From a virus: a stretch of 64,000 bases of DNA. The stretch is taken from positions 19,748-83,747 of IMG/VR virus record IMGVR_UViG_3300030060_002972; one strand, written 5' to 3'. Shown piece by piece: positions 14,268 to 23,752 of the stretch; within the stretch, counting starts at the first letter, position 1; every line of letters starts with the position of its first letter. A program made the translations under genes and the position numbers. The notes below the pieces were generated by a model. It was not told the DNA's origin and did not search any database. It worked only from the letters and a program-made list of their open reading frames with translations.

Positions 14268-15782
14268 ATGATAAGAGACTGGTGGTACAAAGATGAAAAG
14301 ATGTTAGCGTTGTGGCGTAAAATCCACAGCATGACATCTGAGGAATTTGCTAATCTTGATAAAAAAGTTAAAGCAGAGTTACAATACTGGTACGGGAATC
14401 TTTTCTTTTTTAAACCGTATCCTGCTCAGAAGCCTATCGTGGACGATAATCACTTTAGTGTGTACGTACATGGTAATAATAGTTCTGGGAAGTCTTATTG
14501 TTGTGCTGCTAAAACGGCTTACAATGTTATAGGTTGGCATCCTAACTATACTATAGATAAACCTAAGTATGGTAATAGAATTATCTGGGCATTTAGTCCT
14601 TCATTTGATATTCAAAGAACTTCAAGTCAGGTACATTTGTTCTCAACTGATACGCCCAATGATATAGGACTACTGCCCTCTATAGAAAGTATAGAAAAAC
14701 GTGGTGGTAAAGTAGCCTGGGGTAAAAACAGATGTATTGACTTTGTTAGATTCTGGGACGGTACAGTCTTAGAATTTAAATCTGCTGAGATGAAAACACA
14801 AAACCTACAAGCGTCTGGTATTGACTATTGTTGGTTTGATGAGTGTCCATCACACACTATGCATGATGAGATTCTTGCTAGGTTGTTAAGAAAATCTGGT
14901 AAGATGGTTATGAGTTTTATTGTAGAAGATACTACTAGTAATTACATAGTACAAGATATCTATGGTAGAAACGAAGAAGATGAAGATACTTCGTTTCACT
15001 TTATAGATGTATATGACAATCTATCTTTAGAAAAAGAAGAGATAGAAAGATATAAGAAAAGATTTACAGAATCAGCTATGCACTGGAGATTCAGTGAAGG
15101 TGGTAAGTTTCAGTTACAACCAAGGGGTGCACTAGTTTATTCTGATTTTTGTGAAACTCATATGGTAGATGATTTAGCAGAACAATACGACCCACTAAGA
15201 ACTTTGTGGAGAAGTTGGGACATGGGGTTTGTTAGACCTGCATGTGTAGGTTTTCAAATTGACAAACACGGTAGAAAGAATGTATTATTCAGCATGATGG
15301 GGCACAATATACAGCTTACAGATTTTATAGACGAAGTGGAGAGTTATTGCAATGAAATATTACCTAAAGTTGTTGAAAAAATGGATATACTCCCACATGA
15401 TGCTAATAGAAAATATGATGTATCTCCTCACAGTGCTCTTGATATATTTGATGGTAAAAAGTTAAAAGCAGATACTATATATGTAAAAAGAGACATGTCA
15501 CATGCACAAGTTAATGAGGAGCTTAAAAAATTTACAAAGGGAGAACCAATGCTTAGGTTAGATTCTAAACACTGTGTATTACTAGCACAATGCTTAGCTG
15601 GTTATACTAGACATGAGCAAACAGGTCAACCTAGGAAAGATAATTATTATGAGCACATATCTGATGCATTTAAGTTAGGGTGTTTCTATGTGTCAAGAAA
15701 ATTAACAGAAACAAATACCGAGCTAAAAGAACCACAGTATTTTGGTCTAGAGTTTGGTGGAGGAAGTAATAGGATATTATGA
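14268..15782 (+). CDS. terL: Terminase large subunit
   Basis: A 504-aa packaging motor. The frame is open from a TTG at 14238, but the ATG at 14268 (MIRDWWYKD) matches the start of the unit B copy and keeps the stem-loop outside the gene. Walker A is VHGNNSSGKS (residues about 60-69). Walker B-like IDYCWFDEC follows, with a C-terminal nuclease region containing WDMGF and later DAFKLG. It cuts concatemers and pumps DNA into the prohead through the portal encoded next. No good Shine-Dalgarno site is visible, which makes the preceding structure interesting. Its stop overlaps the portal start (ATGA). Confidence 0.9.
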   Translation: MIRDWWYKDEKMLALWRKIHSMTSEEFANLDKKVKAELQYWYGNLFFFKPYPAQKPIVDDNHFSVYVHGNNSSGKSYCCAAKTAYNVIGWHPNYTIDKPKYGNRIIWAFSPSFDIQRTSSQVHLFSTDTPNDIGLLPSIESIEKRGGKVAWGKNRCIDFVRFWDGTVLEFKSAEMKTQNLQASGIDYCWFDECPSHTMHDEILARLLRKSGKMVMSFIVEDTTSNYIVQDIYGRNEEDEDTSFHFIDVYDNLSLEKEEIERYKKRFTESAMHWRFSEGGKFQLQPRGALVYSDFCETHMVDDLAEQYDPLRTLWRSWDMGFVRPACVGFQIDKHGRKNVLFSMMGHNIQLTDFIDEVESYCNEILPKVVEKMDILPHDANRKYDVSPHSALDIFDGKKLKADTIYVKRDMSHAQVNEELKKFTKGEPMLRLDSKHCVLLAQCLAGYTRHEQTGQPRKDNYYEHISDAFKLGCFYVSRKLTETNTELKEPQYFGLEFGGGSNRIL

Positions 15783-17491
15783 GAGAATCAGATATATTAA
15801 GATATTTTAATTATATACAGAAAGAAGCTGAAGATGGCTTTACACCTGTAAGAAAAGACTGGCAAGAAAACATGAAGTTTTACATGGATGAATACCAGTT
15901 TGAAAACAAGTTATCTTGGCAAACTAAAATAAAAGACCCTATAGTAGATAACTTAATAGTTAGAATGACTAACTTTTTTGTAAGAATACTAATGTCTGCT
16001 GATAATAAATACTTTACAGTAGAACATCCTAATCCATCTATCAAAACTGGATTATCAAAACTTGTAGAAGCTGTATTAAAAACTAATAAGTTTCCTATGA
16101 TTTTTGGTGATTCATTAAAGATGGCTTTACTTACAAGCCCTTATATAACAAAAGTAAACTATAATTATAAATCTGAAAGTTACCCTACATATGACCAGGG
16201 AACTGGTGAGTATGGTACAGAGAATAGTATTGTAGGTAAAACAGAAATACACTCTGTAGACCCTATGCAAATACGTTTAGACCCAGTGGGTAATCAGTAT
16301 ATTATAGAGAAAAAAGAATGTGATGTAGGTGATTTCATAAACATGGCAGAAGTCAACGGTTGGAAAAACGGTGATAAAGTTATGAGAAGTCTCTACAAAG
16401 TCTCAGATTCTGAGGATACAAGCTATAGACCTACAGTCAGTTTAGACTATGTTTTTAGTAAGTGTTTAACAGATGAGCGAGGTAAAATCTTAGACGAGCA
16501 TGTTCACTTTATTATTGCTAATAAACAGCATGTCGTTTATTACGGTAAGAATATCTTACCAAAAGGTCAGTTTCCTTACATTGTAGGATTTCCTATGAAG
16601 GTACTAAAAGGAAGATATGGTAGAGGGTACATAACAAAGCTAAGGTCTTTGTTAAGTTCCTATGTTGAATCAATGAACCTGCTACTGGATGCTTTTACAT
16701 TAAATACGCTAGGTGTATACGAAGTAGTAACTAGTAATATTGAAACAGGGAAAGCACATTTATTCGGGTCAGTAGTACCAGGTAGACTTTACCCAGTCTC
16801 CTCTACTGGAACTATAAACCAAGTTTATAATAACTCGGTTAATCCTAATGCCACAAACCTTTTATTTGTACTTGATAGACTTATACAAAATAGGTCGTTC
16901 CAAAACGAGTTCTTTCAGGGACAACCAACAAGTAAAGGCAGACCAACAGCTTCTGAAATAAGTCAAAAATCCCAAGAAACATCTGGGTTTTTTGCAGATA
17001 TAGCTAATGAGATTGAGAGGTCAATCATAGAACCTACTCTAGAATTAATTCTACATACAGAATTAATCTACATGAATGATGAATCTCATTTTGATTACAG
17101 CAAGTCCCTTGAAGATTCAGAAGCACTCAATGCGTTAAAGACACTTAGCTTCAATGAGCGTATCAACGCAATTAAAGACGCTACTTTAACAGTCAAGGGC
17201 ATCTCTGGCAAAGTTCTGAAGATGACTAATTTTCAGAAGTTGATGCAGATTATCAACGTAATTGGTAACATGCCTCAAGTTGCACAGGCAGTTGACCCTG
17301 CTAAGTTTGTTTCAAGGATATTTGAATCATTTGATGAGAACCCTGAAGACATTCTTAACATGGATAACTTGACTCAAGGTGGACCAGGTGCAACGCCAAC
17401 GGGTGCAGAGGGAGCTTCACCTACTCAACCTCAATCACCAGAACAACTCATGGAGGTTTTAAACAATGTCAGAAGAAACGAAACAGGATAA
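15779..17491 (+). CDS. Portal protein
   Basis: A 570-aa protein, the expected size and place (after TerL, before scaffold) for a podovirus portal. Characteristic stretches: NFFVRILMSADNKYF, GRYGRGYITKLRSLLSSYVE (stem/wing region) and FFQGQPTSKGRPTASEI. The C-terminus is Gly/Pro/Gln-rich and differs from unit B, while the core is closely similar to 56857-58620. Forms the dodecameric DNA entry ring at one capsid vertex. Confidence 0.85.
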   Translation: MRESDILRYFNYIQKEAEDGFTPVRKDWQENMKFYMDEYQFENKLSWQTKIKDPIVDNLIVRMTNFFVRILMSADNKYFTVEHPNPSIKTGLSKLVEAVLKTNKFPMIFGDSLKMALLTSPYITKVNYNYKSESYPTYDQGTGEYGTENSIVGKTEIHSVDPMQIRLDPVGNQYIIEKKECDVGDFINMAEVNGWKNGDKVMRSLYKVSDSEDTSYRPTVSLDYVFSKCLTDERGKILDEHVHFIIANKQHVVYYGKNILPKGQFPYIVGFPMKVLKGRYGRGYITKLRSLLSSYVESMNLLLDAFTLNTLGVYEVVTSNIETGKAHLFGSVVPGRLYPVSSTGTINQVYNNSVNPNATNLLFVLDRLIQNRSFQNEFFQGQPTSKGRPTASEISQKSQETSGFFADIANEIERSIIEPTLELILHTELIYMNDESHFDYSKSLEDSEALNALKTLSFNERINAIKDATLTVKGISGKVLKMTNFQKLMQIINVIGNMPQVAQAVDPAKFVSRIFESFDENPEDILNMDNLTQGGPGATPTGAEGASPTQPQSPEQLMEVLNNVRRNETG

Positions 17492-17999
17492 TCCTGTCGA
17501 AGAACAAGCAGCTACTGAGGTGGATGATAGAATCCAAATCAAAGCAAAAGATGCAGCTGAACAGTTATTACCAGGTGGTAAATCTGTTAATGAAATGTCA
17601 AATGAAGAGATGGCTCAGTACACTGCTAACATGGCTAAGGCAGATAGACTATATGCAAAACATACAGATGGTCTAGCTGATTTAGACAAAGAAGTATTTG
17701 ATGCTTTACTTCTTGCTAGTGACCCATCTAATTCTGTAGAGGAACGATTCAAGTCTACTGTAAGTAAGTTTGAATCTATCAAGAAGGGTAAAGATGAGGA
17801 CAAGAAGGACGAAGAAGCAGTTAAAGAAGTTCCCCCAAAAGGGAATATGGAGACAACCAGCAGAGCTACTGGTAATCCAATAAACAAATTAGAGCCTGAG
17901 AATGATGCTCCTCTAGGGGATGACCAAGATTACTTTGATTTCATGCTCAAGAGATATCGTCAACAGGCTACTGTTAAAAGAAAAGAAACAATAAATTAA
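17466..17999 (+). CDS. Capsid assembly scaffold-like protein
   Basis: A 177-aa acidic protein starting inside the portal end after GGAGG. Helical, rich in Glu, Asp and Lys, with a charged tail; located between portal and major capsid as scaffolds are. Homolog at 58589-59101, both beginning MSEETK and ending TVKRxKExIN. No protease domain visible. Confidence 0.7.
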   Translation: MSEETKQDNPVEEQAATEVDDRIQIKAKDAAEQLLPGGKSVNEMSNEEMAQYTANMAKADRLYAKHTDGLADLDKEVFDALLLASDPSNSVEERFKSTVSKFESIKKGKDEDKKDEEAVKEVPPKGNMETTSRATGNPINKLEPENDAPLGDDQDYFDFMLKRYRQQATVKRKETIN

Positions 18000-18018
18000 T
18001 AACTAGGAGGAATAAGTT

Positions 18019-18963
18019 ATGCCACAAGGAGCAGTAAGTTTTCTTAATGAATCCGATAGACTTGCCAAGTTAAAAATGGACAGTGATATTAGATTCGTTG
18101 CAGGAAACATGATGCAATTCAGAAACTTGGCAAAACCAATTCAAGCATTTGGTAGAAACAAAGGCTCAACGATTGAAATTGAAAAATATCAGAAGTTAAC
18201 AAAAGCTACTGGTACTATCTCAGAACTACAATCATTGCCTATGAATAAACCTAACGTAGGTTTTGTACAGGTAACTGTAGCAGAGTATGGTAATGGTGTA
18301 TCATACACTAAAAAATCACAAACATTAGCAGAATATTCTGTGGATGAAACTCTTAAAAAGATATTAGCTATGAACGTAGCTGAATCTATGGACCAGGTTG
18401 CTGGTACAGAGTTCCAAAACTCAGACGTATTCTACACACCAACTTCAACAAGTGCAGGGACATTAGACAAAGATGGAACTGTAAGTACAGGTGCTGGAGC
18501 AGCTATTACAGCAGCCCACATCAGAGACATAATCAGAAATCTAAAAACTGATAATGTACCAAAATGGGATGGAAATTCTTATTTAGGAATCTTCTCCCCA
18601 TTTGCAATGGCTAAACTGTTTGAAGACACAGCAACAGGAGGCATTATAGACTTACACAAATATGACCAACCAGAGAATTTAATCAATGGTGAAATTGGTC
18701 AATACTTTGGAATGAGAATGATAGAAGAGAACAACGTTCTTTCTAACACAATCGGTGGGTCATCACATAATGGTGAAGTAATAGTCTGTGGCTTTGAGCC
18801 AGTAGTTGAAGCTCTTGTAGAACCAGAATCTACTATGGTAGAAAACTGGGACTTCAACAGATTCACAGGTATTGCATGGAACGCATTGACAGGGTTCAAA
18901 AAAGTTTGGACTAATTCAACTGACAATGAGTATCACTTAGTTAGAATTCATTCTAACGACTAG
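18019..18963 (+). CDS. Major capsid protein (N4-gp56-like)
   Basis: A 314-aa protein preceded by AGGAGG. The N-terminal region with AGNMMQFRNLAKPIQ and GSTIEIEKYQK, then VAEYGNGVSYT, follows the N4 gp56 capsid family pattern as I remember it. Very high similarity to 59114-60058 including an 84-nt identical stretch (18679-18762). Assembles the icosahedral shell; expected to be the most abundant virion protein. Confidence 0.85.
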   Translation: MPQGAVSFLNESDRLAKLKMDSDIRFVAGNMMQFRNLAKPIQAFGRNKGSTIEIEKYQKLTKATGTISELQSLPMNKPNVGFVQVTVAEYGNGVSYTKKSQTLAEYSVDETLKKILAMNVAESMDQVAGTEFQNSDVFYTPTSTSAGTLDKDGTVSTGAGAAITAAHIRDIIRNLKTDNVPKWDGNSYLGIFSPFAMAKLFEDTATGGIIDLHKYDQPENLINGEIGQYFGMRMIEENNVLSNTIGGSSHNGEVIVCGFEPVVEALVEPESTMVENWDFNRFTGIAWNALTGFKKVWTNSTDNEYHLVRIHSND

Positions 18964-18976
18964 GAGGTAAAATAAC

Positions 18977-19384
18977 ATGGCGTTTAATAGTAAACTTCAA
19001 TTTGCTATAATCCCAGTATCAGCAGACCTTGACGGCTCAGCTGGTGATGATTTTACTTTCAAAGTGAATCATCCTATGGTAGTCCATAGATTTGAGTTTA
19101 TAGTACAGACTGCAGTTGTAGCTACGTCTACTGACCCAGTAGTATCATTAGATTATACTGACACAGTAAACAGCGTATCTAGAGCTGAGAAAGTAACATT
19201 GACAGTTCCAAATACTACAGCAGCTGGTGTTACAATAGAAGCGAGTTTAACTCCTTTCTTTGTATCCGACACTGACATTCTACATTTTGAGCGTAAGACT
19301 CAAGGTGCTGGAGGTTCAACAGCTGGTGATGGGTTTTATATCATGTATTATGAGTTAATCCCAGATAGCAATGGAGTTGCCTAA
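18977..19384 (+). CDS. Putative capsid decoration/head protein
   Basis: A 135-aa beta-rich protein (MAFNSKLQFAIIPVSADLDG) following the capsid gene after AGGAGG, with small polar residues and many Thr/Val. Near-identical copy at 60072-60479. Size and place fit a head decoration or head-fibre protein; no motif proves it. Confidence 0.65.
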   Translation: MAFNSKLQFAIIPVSADLDGSAGDDFTFKVNHPMVVHRFEFIVQTAVVATSTDPVVSLDYTDTVNSVSRAEKVTLTVPNTTAAGVTIEASLTPFFVSDTDILHFERKTQGAGGSTAGDGFYIMYYELIPDSNGVA

Positions 19385-19861
19385 ATGTGGTATAGAGTGC
19401 ACTTAAACAGAGTACACTTTAACCCTTTGGACAAAGAGGGCAAGATGGTTAGAGTCTTGTCCTCTGGTCCTACGTTTAACTGTCATACATCAACAGATTT
19501 AGAATTAGAACTGTTATATATGTTAGCAGAAACTAACTCTGAGTTGATGCAGTTTATTAAATCCTGGACTGAGCAAGATAACTCTTGGTATCAACTAGTA
19601 TTTACTAAACTGTCTAGTGCTACAAGAGCTGGATTTACAGGTAAAGCAAAAGTGTTTAGCTACATGGGGTATGCCCTATGTCAACGTGTAGCAGACCATA
19701 TAATATTTGAAACTAAGTATATGAACATAGGCAGTCTTAGTGACTATAATATAGGAGCAAGTAGAGACGTAAGAGAAGAAGTTAGAAATACAAATAATCA
19801 TCTCGTACCTGGTGCAGAAAAAGTAGGTAAAGACTGGGTTGAGAAGAATGGTGGCAAATGA
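19385..19861 (+). CDS. Conserved head-tail region protein, unknown
   Basis: A 158-aa protein (MWYRVHLNRVHFNPLDKEGK) starting right after the previous stop. Conserved in unit B at 60480-60968, where the C-termini diverge. Possibly a head completion protein by position. Its stop overlaps the adaptor start (ATGA) in A, while in B a metallopeptidase gene is inserted at this joint. Confidence 0.6.
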   Translation: MWYRVHLNRVHFNPLDKEGKMVRVLSSGPTFNCHTSTDLELELLYMLAETNSELMQFIKSWTEQDNSWYQLVFTKLSSATRAGFTGKAKVFSYMGYALCQRVADHIIFETKYMNIGSLSDYNIGASRDVREEVRNTNNHLVPGAEKVGKDWVEKNGGK

Positions 19862-20619
19862 GAAGTGAATTAAATTATGACAGAAGTAACATTCGTACTA
19901 AAGTAAAAAGTATAATAGGTAGAAACTTTAGTGGTATAGATGATGTTTTAAATGACTTAATAAATATAGCAGTAGAGCTATTTGGTAATACTGTGCAGTC
20001 AGTATATGATGAGTTTGTATATACACATACAATTACAAGTGGAGAAGTAACTGCAAAAACAGATGAGTACAATTTACCTAACAGAACAAAAGTAATACTA
20101 GATGCATATTATATAGATGTATCAGGAAGTGATGATGTTTATTATCCTATACATTTAAGAAGTCCTATAGATTTTAATGAAGCAGGTAATTATACTCCAA
20201 GTGTTAAGTATGGTAGACCTACATTTGATTACTCTACAGATACTATAAAGTTTGGTGTAAGTTATAACACATCAGGAGCTACTCGTGCAGATTATACAGG
20301 TATACCTCAGCAAGGGTATAGAGTAAACAATGCATTTCATGTATACCCTAGACCTGGTAGTTCAGAACAAGATAATAAAATAAGACTTATGCTGGGATTA
20401 TTTCCAGCAGATTTACAGTCTGATAGTGATAAGAATAGTATAACAAAGAGCTACCCACAGGCATTGATTACTTATACAGCAGCAATGTTTTGGGGAATGC
20501 ATATGAATGATGCTCAAAGAGCAGCACAGTATTTAACAACAGCACAGTTGTTGTTAGCAAGTTTTGCTAAGCAAGACGAAATAAACAAACTCGTGAATAT
20601 AACCATGAAGTTACAATAG
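19858..20619 (+). CDS. Head-tail adaptor (tail tubular A/gp11-like)
   Basis: A 253-aa protein starting MRSELNYDRSNIRTKVKSI. Helical ends around a beta-rich middle, with SITKSYPQALITYTAAMFWG near the C-terminus. Size, order after capsid genes and conservation (61290-62054) suit the podovirus adaptor that docks the tail onto the portal. Confidence 0.65.
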   Translation: MRSELNYDRSNIRTKVKSIIGRNFSGIDDVLNDLINIAVELFGNTVQSVYDEFVYTHTITSGEVTAKTDEYNLPNRTKVILDAYYIDVSGSDDVYYPIHLRSPIDFNEAGNYTPSVKYGRPTFDYSTDTIKFGVSYNTSGATRADYTGIPQQGYRVNNAFHVYPRPGSSEQDNKIRLMLGLFPADLQSDSDKNSITKSYPQALITYTAAMFWGMHMNDAQRAAQYLTTAQLLLASFAKQDEINKLVNITMKLQ

Positions 20620-20627
20620 GAGGAAAC

Positions 20628-21029
20628 ATGGCAAACGCAATATACCCAAAGGCAAAAGAATCATTCTTAAAAGGTGAGATTGATTTAGTAGATGATACAA
20701 TCAAGATTGCTTTGGTAGATACAGGTACATATACCTACAATGCAGCTCATGACTTTTACAATGATTTATCTGGAGTGTTAGGTACACCCGTAGCATTAGG
20801 AAGTAAGACTGTAACTGATGGAGTATTTGATGCAGCAGATGCTACATTTACAACACCATCAGCAGGTACAAGTATTGAAGCATTAGTTATCTACAAAGAC
20901 ACAGGTAATACAGCTACAAGTAATTTGATTGCATACATTGATACAGGTACAGGGTTACCTTTTACATCTAACGGAGCAGACATAGATATAGTCTTTGATT
21001 CAGGTAGTAATAAAATCTTTGCATTATGA
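20628..21029 (+). CDS. Small beta-rich structural protein, unknown
   Basis: A 133-aa protein (MANAIYPKAKESFLKGEIDL) with the segment DDTIKIALVDTGTYTYNAAHDFYND, a type frequently found among phage tail or head genes. Nearly identical in unit B (62063-62464). AGGAGG upstream. Probably a virion protein. Confidence 0.65.
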   Translation: MANAIYPKAKESFLKGEIDLVDDTIKIALVDTGTYTYNAAHDFYNDLSGVLGTPVALGSKTVTDGVFDAADATFTTPSAGTSIEALVIYKDTGNTATSNLIAYIDTGTGLPFTSNGADIDIVFDSGSNKIFAL

Positions 21030-21223
21030 GAAAGTTTAAGAAAGTACCAAAGACAAAAGGCGGAGTACCAAAGAAATATGTTGCAGGTACTAAGAGTCCA
21101 TCAGCTAGAGAAAAAGAGATAAAAAATACTCGTAAGCTCTACAAAGCAGGTAAGTTAACTCCAGCTATGATGGATAAGATAAGTAAATCAAGAGCAAAGG
21201 ATAGGAGGAAAAAACGTGCCTAG
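21026..21223 (+). CDS. Small basic protein
   Basis: A 65-aa protein (MRKFKKVPKTKGGVPKKYV) overlapping the previous stop (ATGA); Lys/Arg-rich throughout with no hydrophobic core. One of three consecutive polybasic mini-genes in the structural cluster. No counterpart identified in unit B. Confidence 0.65.
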   Translation: MRKFKKVPKTKGGVPKKYVAGTKSPSAREKEIKNTRKLYKAGKLTPAMMDKISKSRAKDRRKKRA

Positions 21224-21434
21224 TTTTAGTGGAATACCTGGAGCATCTAAGTTCAGCAAAGAGACACTTCGTAAGGTGTACAAGCGTGGAATGGGAGCTT
21301 ACTATAGTTCAGGTTCTAGAAATGTACCAGCTCATGCATGGGCTATGGGTAGAGTAAAAAGTTTTGTATCAGGTAAAGGTGGTGCAAGAAAAGCTGACAA
21401 AGATTTATTAAGTAAAGGAAAGAAAAAGAAATGA
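21216..21434 (+). CDS. Small basic protein with SGSRN...HAWAMGRVxSF motif
   Basis: A 72-aa protein starting at GTG (21216) with AGGAGG in place. The motif SGSRNVPAHAWAMGRVKSF and RKADKDLL resembles a small domain seen repeatedly in marine phage and host proteins of unknown function (from memory, DUF5824/DUF5872-type; not certain). Basic C-terminal tail GKKKK. Confidence 0.65.
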   Translation: MPSFSGIPGASKFSKETLRKVYKRGMGAYYSSGSRNVPAHAWAMGRVKSFVSGKGGARKADKDLLSKGKKKK

Positions 21435-21562
21435 AAAAAGGATTATATGCAAACATACATGCCAAGCGTAAGCGTGGTGAAAAGATGAGAAAGAAAGGTG
21501 CAAAAGGTGCACCTACAGCAAAGCAATTTGCTAGAGCTAAACAAACAGCGAGGAAAAAATGA
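21431..21562 (+). CDS. 43-aa polybasic protein
   Basis: The frame MKKGLYANIHAKRKRGEKM overlaps both neighbours (ATGA at the end). The motif GLYANIxxKRKxG is shared with the 52-aa gene at 62489-62647 in unit B, which supports both as real genes despite their size. Confidence 0.7.
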   Translation: MKKGLYANIHAKRKRGEKMRKKGAKGAPTAKQFARAKQTARKK

Positions 21563-22617
21563 GTATAGCAGGAAGTTTAACAGATGCTATAAATTTTAGA
21601 TATGTGTTTACTATTAGTGGTACTCCTACAACTGTTAGTGGTGCAGATGATAATAGTAAAACTTTAGCTTACAATGTAGGTTTCGTAGACGTATATCTTA
21701 ATGGTGTAAAACAAGTAGTGGGTACAGACGTAACAGCTACATCAGGCAGTACCCTTGTATTTGCTAGTGCACTTGCAGCTAATGATATAGTAGAAGCTGT
21801 AACTTTTGATACGTTTACTTCTGCTACTGCAGCTATAGTTGGCACACGTTCAGAATTTAATTATGTAATAAGTGGTACACCTACTACAGTAAGTGGAGCT
21901 GATGCAGGTGGTAGTACATTATCTTATACAGCAGGATTAGTAGATGTATTCTTAAATGGAGTACGTATGAAAGTGGGCACTGATGTTACAGCAAGTAATG
22001 GTACTGAAGTAGTATTTGCTAGTGCGTTAGCAGCAGGAGATTTAGTAGATATTGTAGCACATCAAAATTTTAGTATAGCTAATCTACCTGCTAGTTCTAT
22101 AGGCTCTGGCACATTGTCTAATGATAGATTACCTACTATAGATGATAGTAAGTTAGGAGCTGGTGCTATACTACAGGTTGTAAATTCAATTAAAACAGAT
22201 ACATTAGCAAGTTCAGGTGCAGGTTCATGGAATGATATTGGTTTATCTGTTGCAATTACACCTAGAAGCACATCATCTAAAATTTTAGTAAATGTTAATG
22301 TAAGTGGTGCATTAAACAATTCTAATACTTGGTTAAAAATTGTAAGAGGTTCAACAGACATAGGTATTGGTGATGCTGGAAGTTCAAGACTACAATGTAC
22401 CTTTGGAAATCTTTACACATTTGGAGATGCCAATATTATGAAAACACATAGTTTTCAACTGTTAGATTCACCATCAAGCACATCAGAACTTACTTACAAA
22501 GTGCAAGTTAGAAGTGCAGCAAACACATATTACATTAATAGAACTGTAAATGATACAGATAGTGTAGACCATGGTAGAGCATCATCAACAATAACATTAA
22601 TGGAGGTTCAAGGATAA
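21559..22617 (+). CDS. Fibre/tail protein with duplicated beta domain
   Basis: A 352-aa protein. Residues about 12-90 and 93-170 are two copies of one domain (SGTPTTVSGAD, then DVYLNGVKQVVGTDVTA and VFASALAANDIV). The unit B homolog (62793-63605, 270 aa) has a single copy, so A carries an internal duplication. The C-terminal domain (ITPRSTSSKILV ... TLMEVQG) recurs in the gene at 22914. Likely a receptor-binding or decoration fibre. Confidence 0.75.
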   Translation: MSIAGSLTDAINFRYVFTISGTPTTVSGADDNSKTLAYNVGFVDVYLNGVKQVVGTDVTATSGSTLVFASALAANDIVEAVTFDTFTSATAAIVGTRSEFNYVISGTPTTVSGADAGGSTLSYTAGLVDVFLNGVRMKVGTDVTASNGTEVVFASALAAGDLVDIVAHQNFSIANLPASSIGSGTLSNDRLPTIDDSKLGAGAILQVVNSIKTDTLASSGAGSWNDIGLSVAITPRSTSSKILVNVNVSGALNNSNTWLKIVRGSTDIGIGDAGSSRLQCTFGNLYTFGDANIMKTHSFQLLDSPSSTSELTYKVQVRSAANTYYINRTVNDTDSVDHGRASSTITLMEVQG

Positions 22618-22910
22618 TGGACATAATATCAGCAATTTTAGCTTTAGACCCAAATGCACAAGTAAGTGTAAATGCAGAGAGTCTTGACCAGATTACATGG
22701 CATGATGGTAATCCTAATAACATTACCAATGACCAGATAACTGCAAAACAAGCAGAGTTAAAAACAGCTTACGACAATAAAAAATATCAAAGAGATAGAG
22801 CTGCAGAATATCCTAGTTGGCAAGACCAGTTAGACAAGATATACCATGACGGTATTGATGCATGGAAAGCAGATATAAAAGCAGTAAAAGACAAATATCC
22901 AAAGGGGTAA
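22617..22910 (+). CDS. Small fibre-associated protein (chaperone-like)
   Basis: A 97-aa protein (MDIISAILALDPNAQVSVN) with the C-terminal pattern DQLDKIYHDGIDAWKADI and a YPKG end. It sits between two fibre genes and overlaps the first by one base, like tail-fibre assembly chaperones. Closely similar to 63605-63898. Confidence 0.6.
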   Translation: MDIISAILALDPNAQVSVNAESLDQITWHDGNPNNITNDQITAKQAELKTAYDNKKYQRDRAAEYPSWQDQLDKIYHDGIDAWKADIKAVKDKYPKG

Positions 22911-22913
22911 TAT

Positions 22914-23432
22914 ATGGGTAGACGAAGAGAATTAGGTAACTATACAGGTAAGATATTACAAACAGTAAGAGGCGAGTTGACTACAAAATTTGCATCTTCT
23001 GCTACTGCTAGTTATGTAGACATAGGTCTAAGTGCTGCAATTACTCCAGCATCAACAAGTAATAAAATAATTATACATGCTACAATTTGGAGTGGTGGAC
23101 AAAATGATGCTTATCCTTTCTTTAGATTACTTAGAGGTTCTACAGAAATAGGAAGTGGTACAGGTAATAGTGGTAGTAATAATGTTAACGCTTTTGCAGG
23201 TGGATTTTTTACAGCAATAGGTGCAATGCAATATAGACAGCATTGTCTTAACAGACATTTTGTAGATTCACCCAATACTACTTCTGCAACAACATATAAG
23301 ATACAAGGTAAAAATCCTTATGTAGCTGGTGGTGCAGGAATAGTTTACATTAATAGGGCTCATAATGATGGAGACAATTTATTTGCAGGATGCTTGCAAA
23401 GTGAATTAGTTTTAATGGAGGTAGCAGGGTAA
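22914..23432 (+). CDS. Fibre protein sharing the LMEV-G C-terminal domain
   Basis: A 172-aa protein. After an N-terminal segment ELGNYTGKILQTVRGEL it consists of one beta domain (ITPASTSNKIIIHATIW ... LVLMEVAG) homologous to the C-terminal domain of the 352-aa protein. The first 33 codons are almost the same at nucleotide level as the unit B gene cut by the window end (63902). Likely virion surface. Confidence 0.65.
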   Translation: MGRRRELGNYTGKILQTVRGELTTKFASSATASYVDIGLSAAITPASTSNKIIIHATIWSGGQNDAYPFFRLLRGSTEIGSGTGNSGSNNVNAFAGGFFTAIGAMQYRQHCLNRHFVDSPNTTSATTYKIQGKNPYVAGGAGIVYINRAHNDGDNLFAGCLQSELVLMEVAG

Positions 23433-23752
23433 TGCCAGTAACAAGTATATTAAATGGAACAGTAACCACAGATGGCACAGAGCAGACCGTAGGTTCTGCA
23501 CAAACTAGTGATAACTTTTTTACAGGTTATATAGATTTATCAAACAATGCATCGGGTGATACCATTGTAATAAAAATAAAAGTAAGGGTAGATAGTAGTG
23601 ATATTATATGTATACAAGATACATTTACTGGTGCACAAGCTGAACCACTATATCACTTTCCACCACTGCCTAGTACAGAAAATTTTGTAGTAACAATACA
23701 AAAAACAGGTGGAACAAATAGAGCATACAAATATAGGATATTTACAGCGTAG
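23432..23752 (+). CDS. Small structural protein, unknown
   Basis: A 106-aa beta-rich protein (MPVTSILNGTVTTDGTEQTV) with Thr/Val-rich strands and no charged helices, overlapping the upstream gene by one base and abutting the next. Probably a virion or fibre component. Confidence 0.6.
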   Translation: MPVTSILNGTVTTDGTEQTVGSAQTSDNFFTGYIDLSNNASGDTIVIKIKVRVDSSDIICIQDTFTGAQAEPLYHFPPLPSTENFVVTIQKTGGTNRAYKYRIFTA

